The translations under genes were made by a program, and so were the position numbers. A DNA stretch of 64,000 bases from contig NC_053413.1 in NCBI RefSeq assembly GCF_016859285.1, positions 26,318,439 to 26,382,438 of the forward strand, in the 5' to 3' direction. Source of the stretch: Xiphias gladius (Eukaryota; Chordata; Actinopteri; Istiophoriformes; Xiphiidae). The notes beneath the pieces are model-generated. The model saw only the letters and a program-made list of their open reading frames with translations. It did not search any database and was not told the origin of the DNA. Shown piece by piece: positions 36,774-48,055 of the stretch (its first letter is position 1; the number at the start of each line of letters is the position of its first letter).

Positions 36774-39700
36774 TCAGCAGTCCGACTCGGCCATCCTCTC
36801 GGGCCGAGCCGATTGACAGGTGCTCGGCGGCGTGAAGACGTTGGGGTCGCTGATGCCGAGCTGGAGGTTGAAGAAGCGGGTGGAGGTGGTGACGCTGCTG
36901 TTCCTGGCGTAGGTCTCCTGCACCGGATAGCAGTCCTTCAGGGTGTAAACGCCCACCCAGGTCTCATCTGTTGGGGAGCCGAGAGCAGACGTTACGGCAG
37001 CTCAAAGAGGAAGTGGAGTTTTTATTCCACCGACAGCTGCTTTGTAATTAGTTAAAGTTTGATCAAACCTGCCTGGCATGAGAGGAGGAAACTCGCTGGA
37101 CAGTCACTTTTATTTTTGAAGCAGCTGCAGGAAGTGTTGAATGTAGACCAACACTGGCTCTACGTTGCACTACAATTTATTTTTAAATCAACAATGGATC
37201 AAATGACTATATGTTATAAAACTTAAAGGGCCAAAGTTACACCCATATTTCTCACTTATACTTAGTTGCATCTGGCCATACAGCTAGTTTTGGCTCTATT
37301 TGTCCGGGAATTGAGACAAACAAGACTTTCTTCATAAAATGAAACCATATGAAGCATTGTGGAAGCTGTGAAAAACAAATACATTCCATTAACCTCCATG
37401 ATATTTAAAAGGAGGCAGAGATACAATGGGACAGATACCTTAAAACCTGAACAAATGAAACCGAGACTATCTGTACAGCTGGATACGGCTTGAGGTAACT
37501 GAGAGGATTTTTTTTCTTTAGAGGGGTTGCCCGACTCTCTCAATTAATGCGGAATCCAAATTCGGGCAATTATGTATATGAAAGAGACATATTACATGTT
37601 AATACATATTTAAACCTGTAAGAAGTGTTCTTTGACTAATATAAATACATAAAATTTGAAGGCTTGTACATTTGGAAACCACGGTGGCCTGCCAAACTTT
37701 GGTCGTGATTTAGAGGGTCTTCCTATTCCTTTCCCTTCTCAGATGTTTCTCTACCTGCTCCAGTTTTACCTAGAAATGGTTTCTGCTGGCTCGCTTTTAC
37801 CAAACGTTCCCAGGAGCACACGCAGCCCGCGGACAAAACCCAAGTGAATCAGGCACTAAAATTCACTTAGGGCCATTGTTTTCTGGGTTTCCACCACATC
37901 CCAACAACCATGAAGATTATTAAAATTACGTTAGAGTCCCTTCCGATCAGATTTAAATTAGAGCCGGCATCAATTGGCCGTTACTGATACTGCATCGTAA
38001 GGCGCTGAAAGACAGCAACTATTTCTCCAGAACACGCTTGTATGAAGACATGGGCGACAGGTTCACCCCAGCGATAACTAACACATATATGACACTGGAC
38101 AGCACAACAGTAAGATAACTGATACACTGTGGACACCACAAACACTTTAGTGAAACCGTATCCCACAGGCTATTTTTAGCAGGTACGAATCTCTGCCAAT
38201 CGATCTTAGGCTCTACCACTGACCTTAAAGTTACGACCCCTCAAGAGTTTCGTGGCATCGAACCCCATTTTTGATACTACTCAAGGTCAGCAATATTTAG
38301 CGACAGCCATTCAATGTGTTGTGACGTGAATCAGCATGGGACTCAACGCATGTCCGATCACATGTTTATGGGGACCTGGTAAGTTAAGTACATATTTCAA
38401 ACTATTCGTCATGTATGTTTATGTGTTTTAGGTGCGTTTTAGTAGTGTGGAGATGGAAGCAGCCAGGAAGCTCTAGCTACATTCAAATGGATTTCGCTGT
38501 ATCAGATTTCAACCGATTTCCGGCGTTACTTTTTAGCTATTGTCTAGGCTTAATGCACCACTGTACAGAAAGCCGCGGGCGCTCCATTAAGAACCGGACT
38601 TACGTTGGCGCGCCGGCTTCCTGTCCGACCACTCCTGAACCTCCACGTTGTCCCCGGGGCCTCCAATGAAGTACTGGTCCTCGAAGGTGGAGTTGTCGGG
38701 GATGTCGAAGGGATCCCAGGCCTCCGTCAGAGCGATCTTTGAGCAGTCCTTGGTCTTCTGGTCGATCTGGAACATCACCATGCTCTGGTACAAGTAGATG
38801 TACTCAAAAAACCTGAGGCAAGGTGAGACAAAGGGGTGAAAGGCTTTTTCTGGGGGGGAGTTTTTTCTTATCCAAATGGAGGGTCTAAGGATAGACGGCG
38901 CCATATGCTGCACGTATTGTGAATTTGTGACTCGTGAATCGACCTAGAGGGGTGCATTGTTGATAGCAGGATTCAATTCATAGCTGCATTCATTGATTTT
39001 TTTTTTTTTTTTTTTTTTGCTCTTCCTTGGGGGCACCAGGTGAACGCGCACCATCTGACGCAGTATCGCCTTATAAAGCTGTTAAATACTAATGATTTCA
39101 GTTTAATAACGTTACGCATTTCTTTCAAAAAGACGACATTCTGCTTTCGCAAGTACTGAAAAATACACATAAAGGGACAAATAAATAAAAGAGGGAACAC
39201 TAAAAACATAAGGTTTTTTTTTTTTTAAGAGAAAAATAAAAGCAGTGTTTCTGCAGAGGTTCGCCAAGTTGAATTTAATGCTTTATAAGACATTTTTAAT
39301 ACAACGCAGAATACAATTTAACACCTGTTTCATGATCAAACCGGCCAAAGTGTGAAAGTATGACGGAAAACCAGTGGAGACAATAAGGCCTAGAATTATT
39401 TATTATTATGTAACAGTGAATCCTAATGATATGACTAAATTAACGGGACCTGGACCTGGATAAGCAGGATAAAACGGATGGATGGATTTATTTCAGTTCA
39501 TTCAAATCTTTGCTGAAATCTTCCCTTGCCCCTTTTCCCGGGCCAACGAGCTTCCTCGCTCCTGTGGCTGAAGCGGTGACAGCGTTCGCTGCAGGTCTGA
39601 TGGCGAAGGCCGACTGAAACCCCGCAAAAAAAAAAAAAAAAAAAAAAATTATTGAACAGCCTCCTGCAGCGCAACCCCGCTGTTGAAACAGACCCCACTT

Positions 39701-41910
39701 TTTACGCAGCCGCAGAGCCGGTGATATCCGGTGATAGCCGGATATCACCGGATATCAGCCGGTGATCTGCGTGTTTTTTCACCTCGGGCGACAGTTGGCG
39801 CATTTGATCCATTACTAATACAAAAAAAAAAAAAAAAAAAAAGTCAGTAGTGCAGCTTTAAGTTTTGGTGTCAGTATATAAACAATTCAGACCTACGCAG
39901 AAAATCTCTAGTTTTGCCGCTTCTCTCTCAAAAACCTCACGTCATGTCTCTTCCCTCTCATGTGAGGTATGTAGCTGGTGTGACTTGAGTCCTTAAACCT
40001 AGTGAAATACCTGTGAAAGGTGTATATATATATATATTGGCCCTTTTTTTTGTCGCACATCGGCCCCCGGCGTAGTTACTGTGCGCCGACGAGCCCTGAA
40101 GATGAACGTTTGCGGCTCCGATTCCGTCTCAGTTAAATACAAACTGCGGCCACAAAGGTGAAAGAACACACTGCTGTCTGAAATATCTTTATACGCTGCA
40201 GCATTTCGACTACTCTTCACCGGAACTGAGGGGCTGGAGACAGGGGTGTCCACATACTTTTGGCAGGTTACTGTTCTTCGAATACGTTTTGTAAATAAAA
40301 TGCAAAAAAAAATACAGAATTATACCTGATGAGTTATAAATTACAATGAAATTACATTAACTTTTCAATTTGGTTACACGGCAGTCATGAATGTTGATTT
40401 TAGTCTTAATAGATGCTTAATAAATCGTTTTTTTTTTTTTTTAGAAAAATAGACATATTTAGAAAATAAATATATACATATATATATTTTAGAAAAACAG
40501 ATATAAAACTAGATGAGATCATCTACAATACTGAATGGTCATACGGCCCAGTCAGTCTGAGTCACAACCTGGCAACCCAAAAGCCGTTCTCATTAATGTC
40601 TTAACTGACCTATAAAACATTAGCAAATCATTTATTAACTATTAATAACCCCATTAATCTTTATTACTACTACTTCTTGTACTCGTTTATATAATAAAGC
40701 TTTATAGATCTTAATAAGCCACTAAAAAGAGCAACTTTTGGGTTAGACCAATTACACCTGGTGTGTAATAACGCTGTTACTACCAAACAGGAAGGCTAAA
40801 CACCGGCCAAAGAAATTTTTTCACAACCTGGCAACCCGAGGTTTGTCCTTAGTAATGGTTCATAACGGATCTATCAAGCTTTATTCAAAGCTTTAGTTAC
40901 ATTAATAATGTCATTAAATACAACTTATAAACCCTTTATAAAAAGGTGCCTTATTAGAAAGTGGTATCATTATGTCTTTATCATTATTGTTAATATTTAT
41001 TTGATCAAATTTAGTATTTTAACCTGTATATGCTTTATCTGAATGTATTTTTTGGTGTTTGTATCATTATTATTTTATAAGATATATAAATGTGTACTTT
41101 TTATTTGATGAATCTACAAATATATCAGGTATCAGCCAATATTAAGGAATATTTTCAGACGTCCAGGTTGTTAATAAAAAAAAATCCAAAAACAAACAAA
41201 CAAAAAACTCACTTTTTGAAAAAGGGCTCCAGAGGATGTGGAAGAAAATCCGTTTTTTAAAAAGAATTTATTAAGCTAATGTCAACACCTTTTAAGAGTT
41301 ATTTTAAAAAAAAAACATTAATAAAGCCTTTGTCTACTCTTTATAGAAAGTGGTAGGCTACTGTTAAGGCTTAATTCATTAGATATAATGTAGTTTTGTA
41401 CTGTTTGTGTTTTGTATTTTTATGTTTATTTAAATGTATTTGCTGTATTCCATCCATGCATTTTGGTGCCTTTTCATGCTATTTAATTGACCGTGTTTAC
41501 TGGGAGGGGTTGGGAGAGTGTGTGTGTGTGTGGGGGGGGGCGTCGTTATTTTCTGAATATCATCACAGTGTCACTGTGCTACAATACTGTGATATTCCAA
41601 ATAAGCTGATGTGCAAAAGGTAAATCGGTGCAGGGTGACATTTTACCGGCTGACATCGAAGCACTCTGTCTTACTTTTGACACGGGGTGTGTTTCTTGTG
41701 CTGCTGCAGGACTCGGATCCTCTGGTTCAGGCCGTCGTAGGAAACGGCGGCGCGTCTGTTCCTCCCGGTGCTGTGGTCGTACAGCACCCACCTGCCCTCC
41801 CACTGCAGCGGGGCGAGGCAGGGCCCGGCCGCGGGCGAGACGTCCTGCCTCGGGAGGCCGAGAGCCGACGCCGCGACAGCGGCCAGAAACACGAACGACA
41901 GGCCGGGCAT
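36774..41910 (-). CDS. epdr1: Ependymin-related protein 1, 212 aa, 3 exons
   Basis: The minus-strand exons 41675-41910, 38604-38812 and 36774-36967 total 639 nt and join in frame (phases 2 and 1; stop TGA at 36774-36776). The protein starts MPGLSFVFLAAVAASALGLP, a signal peptide. It then carries PLQWEGRWVLYDHSTGRN, SYDGLNQRIRVL, FEYIYLYQSMVMFQIDQ, DNSTFEDQYFIGGP, VQEWSDRKPARQ, TLKDCYPVQETY and NVFTPPSTCQ, matching human EPDR1 (224 aa) along its length. Cysteines at 31, 77, 102, 161, 199 and 212 and N-glycosylation sites at N119 and N171 fit a secreted or lysosomal glycoprotein. EPDR1 folds as a dimeric lipid/hydrophobic-ligand-binding lysosomal protein. It lies beside stard3nl as in human 7p14, with the TRIM gene between. 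Its ATG faces that of nol7, 969 bp away. Confidence 0.95.
39715..39768. repeat. Short imperfect palindrome of GATATCCGGTGAT units
   Basis: The stretch contains GATATCCGGTGATAGCCGG followed by ATATCACCGGATATCAGCC. The 3' half is close to the inverse complement of the 5' half, and GCCGGTGAT flanks both sides. It could form a hairpin or cruciform of about 20 bp arms inside epdr1 intron 1 (38813-41674). Confidence 0.75.
40021..40038. repeat. (TA)n microsatellite
   Basis: A short TATATA run in epdr1 intron 1. A second one lies at 42352-42366, upstream of nol7. Confidence 0.85.
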
Positions 41911-42879
41911 GGCGTCTTGAGAAAAACCGGAGCGTCGCCGGACCGGTCCGGTCGTTGTTATTGCCGACGGCGGGCTGCACCTGCTGCCGTCAAGCTGGCT
42001 ATGATGTGGTGTTTTCCGGATGTGGTTTTCAAAATAAAATGGAACTAGAGCAACATGTAGCTTACTAAAATATTCACAGCAACAGACGGACAACTAGTAA
42101 TGCAAAATCCGCAATACACAAACATATAATAGAAAAAAGAGTAAAAACACACAAGTGGAGAGTAGAGGTATGTAAAAGAGATTGCTTTACCATTAGACTA
42201 TTAGTCATTAGGATATTCATGAGGTCAACCAGATCTCTTTTTTAGTAAATGCTGTTTTCAAAGAGTTTATCAATATCGCATATTATTTATATATTACGTA
42301 TATTTTATATTTTTATTTTATATTTTTGCTTTGTAGAACAACTGAATTGCAAATATATATATATATACTCCGTGAATATTTGATTTGAATTGAAAAATGT
42401 CGTATAATTTTATTTATATTTACATTTTTGCGTTCCGTTTTGCTGGTTAATCGATATTTATATTCAATTTTTAATCTCTGTAATTTTCAAATAAAGTTTT
42501 TTAGAAAATGTTGGTTCCGACAAAAATGCAAAATAAAAGTCCGGGTGACTTGGTTTAGCGTTGAGATTTCAAAATAAGAGCCCCGGTTTTGTAAAATCAA
42601 AATAAAAGCCGCATCGAAGACAAAACTATCAAGCCAACTAGAATGACAAATTAAAAGCAGCTCGAGGTTTATTTTAAATATAAAACTAATAAATAGTAAA
42701 ACTATTAAACTTACGTTATTCATGTAAAGAGTTCAAATAAAAAGCTTTAATTTAGAAATAACATTTAAAACAGTCTACATTCTTTGTTTGGGATCCTCCT
42801 CCCCGCCACTAGAGGGCAGACGTCTCCGCCCCTCCCCTCACCTCCCCCGGTCCCGGTCCTTCGGCGTCACGCAACCAAC
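41911..42879. promoter_or_regulatory. Head-to-head intergenic region, epdr1 / nol7
   Basis: The 969 bp between the two start codons has GC-rich ends (41911-41995 and 42785-42879) and a very AT-rich middle (42100-42780, including a TA run). This suggests two separate core promoters rather than one compact bidirectional promoter. No exon is seen in the middle. Confidence 0.4.
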
Positions 42880-43612
42880 ATGGCGAGGAAACAACGTGGG
42901 GAAACAACTTCGCCGTCAAAGACGGCGGACGACGAAAAAAAGGCCGAAAACTTCAGTTTAAAGCTCGAGTCCAGTGACGATGAGGCGCCCGAAGAGGTGA
43001 CATTCGAAGACTCGAAGGCTCAGGCCTTACGGAGCATGAAACAGGCGCTGGACACAGCCAGAAGGTAGCTAACACGGCGAGCTAACAGGTTCATGTGTAC
43101 GGAGAGGCCGTTACACCAAACCCCATTCAAAACTATCGTTTTACTGTGTTTTCGTGCCAGCGGGCAAAAATAAATACAACATGACGAGTTATTCGTCACA
43201 TATTCTGATTTCTTAGGAGGTCATTTTCATATCGGCGCGGTCACTGACCACTGAGCAGCTCTTTTTTTTTAACAAAATATGTGGAATTGTGTCTTAACGC
43301 GACACCACTGCCGCGTCTGAGACGCAGAAAAGCCGAAGGATTTTTGTAATGAGACTCTGTTGTGGGGCTGCATGTGTGCCGATATGCTCAGTGTCTCCCA
43401 ACAATTCGGAAATACCGGGCAACGCAGTTTGGGGATTGTTCGATGGAGTTTGGTGTAACGATGCTGTCGCAGTTTAACGCTAAACCCGGACAACAGCCCA
43501 CATTAGGCGTCACCTCGTGTTTACGGGTCAACGAAGCATTTTCCTGTCCGCAGGGAAAAGGAGCTGCTGAAAGAGAAGAGGAGGAGGAGACAGGAGCTGT
43601 TCCAGGAACAGA

Positions 43613-43660
<48 letters not shown>

Positions 43661-46600
43661 TAGAACACTTTCAAAGACGTGCCTTAGTAACCCTTTTAAC
43701 ACCCCAGTCTCAGCGTAACGATTGCAAATTTGTGCTTTTCTCTGGTGCAACCACGAACAGTCTGTTTCTGTCTGTGACATTTAGTAACCAGTTTGATTAG
43801 ACACAGTCCGTGGCTGACGCTGAACTTAAGGCCGTTCGTGGTCTCAGATTTCTGGAAACAGCGTAGTGATCATCCCAAGACAGGTCCTCATGCTAAAGCC
43901 CTGTTGTTTTTTTTTCTTTCTTTTTTTAAATATACATCTACATCTGCCCCACACATACAGTAGAATATTTCTGCTAAGTAGATACATGGTTCTGTTGCAA
44001 TTGAAGATAAAAAGAGCTGTAGATGCCAGAATGGCCCAGGATGTCATCACATAACAGACGACGCCAGTAGATTCAAATATTGCACATCCCCAACTGTCAC
44101 GTTTCAAGTTGCTGACAGACTGGATTTTGTGAAGTAATTTTTAACTATTCTTTTTTGCTGAATTTGTCCATTTATGAAGATTTTTTTTTTCCTCCCTTAG
44201 ACTCACTTAGTGTCATGTCAGTAAGTTTATGGTTTGCAACTTAAAAAAAAAACGACTAAAAGAATGGTTTGCGCCATAGTTTAAAATAGTTTAACAGATT
44301 AATTTTCTGTCGATCGACTAGTTGATAAATCGATTAACCGCTGCAGACCTACTTTGGTTCATTAACAAATACCTTTAAAACCAATGACCTTCGTTATCAT
44401 GCTGATGCGTTGCAGTGCCTCGGTACAGCCTCGCGTTTTTGTCCTGTCCTTTATTATTGTTGATGTGTTTGCTGAACTGGGTGGCGATTTGCTGCATGTG
44501 CAGCTGTGTTTATATGATTCAAAAAAAAAAAAATTGAGTTTTTGGATTCAGCTTTTTTCTGTTTTTGAAATTAATACAGTAGTCAGACACGATTTCCATG
44601 TGCTATTTCTTCTTAAACCAAGCTTTTGCGTTGTCTTCCTTCCTTCTACCGATTCCCATAGAAAAGAAAACTCTTACCGGCCGACCTGTTGGAGGAAATC
44701 GACTCAGCCTCTTCAAAGTACGTTTACTGGCCTGACTCATTCTGCAGCTCCTTGATTTTTACGTTCTCTCCTTCATCTCTGCTCAATGAACATCTAAATC
44801 CTCTTTATTTATTTTCCAGGAAGCAGAGACAGTCTGAAGACACAGGTGAGGAAGCTGCCCGTTCTTCTGTCATCCTTTAAACATTTAGCTGACACTCTTG
44901 TCCCGGAAGGACAGACGCTGCCCAACAGAGCAGCGGAATAAGCTTCAGATCAGCATGACTAATGTTCTCTCCCATTTCAGCAACGTCCTTACCAGCTGAA
45001 GAGGAGCAGCAGCAGGAGGAGGAAGGAGAGGGAGAGGAAGAAAGGACGAAGAAGAAGAAAAAGAGTTGGAAATTGGCACATACTCGAAAGTATGTACATA
45101 CACCTTTCATTATTGCTTTTGTCAGCAATTAAAGTTGGATTAATCACTAAGCATGCACTGGCCACCTGACCTAAAATCTAACCGTCAAAGTAGTTAAACA
45201 AAAACAATCTTAACTCAAGGTCCACTCACTGGCTTTTTTTTTCTTCTCCTTTTTTGGGGGGCTTTCAAGTGAGAGATGCTGAAAACTCTGAAAGCAAGTT
45301 AGGAAGTGGACCTTGAGTTTGGATTCTGTCTTGTCAAATTTTAGTAGTAGTTTTATAACGTAACAGCATTTTCACGCACTCTAGGTCAGTTACCAGCGGT
45401 TAAATGATAACACAGAACTGCTTGTTGTTGACTTCCCAGATTTAGAAGCGGGTGAGTAAAACACATCATGTGGCCAGAAGTATGTGGACACCTCTGTGTA
45501 CGTTTTGGTCTAGGTCCCTTAGTTCCAGTGAGGGAAATCCCTGGAAGTAAGGTTCCAGTGATTTCTATAACTACGCGCATAAGTAAGACACATGGGTGTA
45601 GTGTTCTAGTGTCCGCATACTTTTTGCCATATGGTTTATTAGGAAAACTGATAAGCCAGGGCAGAGACTCTCCCCGCATTCAGCCGACCAGTAACCGAAA
45701 CATTTGGTTTTGATTGAAGTATAAACCGGACTCGTTCCTGTTTTGTCAGTCTGAAGGGAAACTACACGGTGGCGACGCTGAAGGAGGAGCGGGTGCTGGC
45801 GTCTTTCCAGCAGCGGGCGGCCGAGGACTTCCTCCGGTCCAGGCTGTACGGACCAGGAAGCTGCAGGACCACAAGTAAGAAAGGCAGCGTTCGCACTGCA
45901 GCTCAGATGAGTGGTGACGGCGGAGTGGGGCTTCCCAGCCCGTTGCGTCACCGGTACATTGATTTACCTGTGACCACGTTTGACCGGCGGCACCCGGAGT
46001 GAAAAACAGTTTAGAGCAGCAGAATCGTGTGGCACTGCCGACACGAGCGATTCAGTCATACACTTAGGTCCGTAAGTATTTGGACCACGCGGGCGATTGA
46101 TCTGCCGCTGAACATAGTCGCCCGGCAAATTCGCCGTTTCCCCCTGTTTGGGGGACGTCTGCTGGAACGTACAGTCGCCAGGTGTTTTAGGAAACGCCCG
46201 AGCCCTTTGTGAACATGAAACTACATATTTTTCAGCCGCTGTTTTGTTTTGTTTTTTTTAAAATATTGACGTCTTCAATGGGGACCGACGGGCTTGAGAC
46301 TGAGAGCGGCAGACGGGCGTGGGGGAGAATGTACTGAGAGACGGACTAACACATTGTTGGTTTTGGTCTTTTCATGGGAGTTTGGAAGATGAAACAAAAA
46401 AACAAAAACAGAAGTAGACTTATACCAGCCAACTACCACGTTTTCTATTGAATCTGCTGTTCGGGCTCATTACTAGAAGTGAAAAGTGTAAAAGCAGGCT
46501 ACACTCTGTGGCAGTAGTCTGCAAAGACCATGATCTGTCTCAATTTGAGCTGTGCTACAGCGACGAGCCGTCCCGTCCCGCCGGGGGCGCCTGGCTCTCC

Positions 46601-47971
46601 CGGGACCCCTGCTGCGGCGGGGCTGGGGCGGCGACACTCGCAGCCCTCGGGTCTGACTTTCCGACCCGTCGTCCGTCTGAAAGGGGGCTTCACACTCTCC
46701 TGTCCTTCTGCTTTCAGGTGGCGAGATGCTCTCCCTCCAGAACAAGAAGGGGAGGAATAAAAGCGCGGCAGTGCAGTTTGTCAAGAAGGACTGGGGTAGG
46801 TTCAGTAGAAGAAACTAAGGTTGCTGATCCGTGGATACTGGGTGTTCATCGTGTGTCGAATCTGGATTAAAAAAAAAAAATCAAATCAAATCCTGAGCTG
46901 TGTCCAAGCGCCACACTTCGTACAAACTCCAATTACGTTTTGAGCGTGTGGTGGATTGACATCGGAAAAAGCCTGCTGAATGAAGCGTGCGCCGCCGGCG
47001 GCCGTGTCCGAACCCGCAGTTTGTTTGCTCCGGTCTGAACCCGGTGCAACGGGTTCGTGAACGGGACGCGTCTTCCGCTTCGCTCGGTTTTATTTTCACA
47101 CGGGGAAAGAATCCAAGCGAACAGAAGCGCGTCACCAAACGCTGTGCGAGGAAGGAGGTCCTGAAGAAAGTCCCGTCTGCCCAGACACGAGGAAACCAGT
47201 TCGGCTTCGGACGTGGACTTGTCCTCTGGCAGCAGCTGTCGGTTTCTGCTGCTGCTGGAGCCGACAAGCTCAACCCTGCGGAGTAGGCCTGGGCTCAGAT
47301 CCGGGTCGGTTCAGACTCCTACCACAAGCGAACCGCTCCAGAATTCTTTTTTTTTTTGTGTGTGATTTGACCGAGACCACTTTTTCTAAAGGGTCTCCTC
47401 GGCACGATGGCTTTGTTCGGATCTGCCCAAACAAATTGTACCAGGAGGGGAAAAGGGTCTAAGCAATGCGGGTTTTGAAAATGCCCTATAAAAAGGTGCT
47501 GGACTTGCCCCGCAAGGCGAAGCACAAAGGCCACAAATAGAGGGGCTACTCAAAGCTGCAAGTTTGTTTGGATCATGATGAGACAGCGTCAGGAAGACAT
47601 CGGAAGTTTAACCGTATACATTAACTGGCGGGACGGTGTATTGTATAAATCCGAATACCGTTCATACTGTGTACCGATCGTACGTAGAGTGGAATCGGGA
47701 CGGGGCTTTGATTTCATGGCGCTGCCACACAGAGGGAAGTTACCCAAGTCCTGTTCAGACGGGGGGTATGTAACACTGCCGGCCTCAGTGGTCCTAAACG
47801 GGATGGAGGCCGGCTGCGGGTTTTAACATCAACTTTAGCATTAGACTCAAAAAATCCAGTGTTGCTCGGTGTCTCATCTTGTCTGATCTTCTTCCAGCCT
47901 GCAGGGAAAAAGCCAAAGCGGAGAAGCTGAAGAAGAGGTGGATCCACAAGCAGAAGATCCCCCCCTGCTGA
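42880..47971 (+). CDS. nol7: Nucleolar protein 7, 237 aa, 8 exons
   Basis: Exons 42880-43064, 43554-43614, 44662-44717, 44820-44845, 44981-45089, 45750-45874, 46718-46795 and 47898-47971 total 714 nt with all phases consistent; the stop is TGA at 47969-47971. Diagnostic stretches are SSDDEAPEEVTFEDSKAQA, KELLKEKRRRRQELFQEQKK, RKLLPADLLEEI, NYTVATLKEERVLASFQQRA, FLRSRLYGPGSCRTT, AAVQFVKKDWA and the basic end KKRWIHKQK, all in the order of human NOL7 (257 aa). NOL7 is a small basic nucleolar factor involved in early ribosomal RNA processing. The acidic patch near 31-41 and the later Lys/Arg clusters fit nucleolar targeting. The ATG sits in a CpG-rich leader (CACGCAACCAACATGGCG). The donor of exon 2 is the first unit of a GT microsatellite. 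Confidence 0.95.
43615..43659 (+). repeat. (GT)n microsatellite starting exactly at the nol7 exon 2 donor
   Basis: About 22 GT units begin directly after the last exonic base 43614 (GAACAGAAG). The splice donor GT is thus the first repeat unit. Confidence 0.95.
44293..44352 (+). repeat. End fragment of the ATTAATCG dispersed repeat
   Basis: GATTAATTTTCTGTCGATCG, then ACTAGTTGATAAATCGATTA and CCGCTGCAGACCTA, form the 3' terminus of the family. The fragment lies in nol7 intron 2. Confidence 0.6.
45467..45634. mobile_element. Internally deleted Tc1/mariner-like element
   Basis: The left end CATGTGGCCAGAAGTATGTG (then GACAC) and the right end GTGTCCGCATACTTTTTGCC (then ATATG) are inverted repeats of about 25 bp with few mismatches, and both carry the 'gtatgtggacac' phrase typical of fish Tc1-related MITEs. 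Only about 168 bp remain and no transposase is present. It lies in nol7 intron 5. Confidence 0.65.
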
Positions 47972-48049
47972 CCGGGCGTCTCCAAAAACCCTCGACCCCC
48001 CCGGGGCCCGCAGACCCGACCTGTCGGAGACCGGGACCTGGTCTGGACG

Positions 48050-48055
48050 AATAAA
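48050..48055 (+). terminator. nol7: Poly(A) signal of nol7
   Basis: A canonical AATAAA lies 79 bp after the nol7 stop codon, giving a short 3' UTR. Confidence 0.75.
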
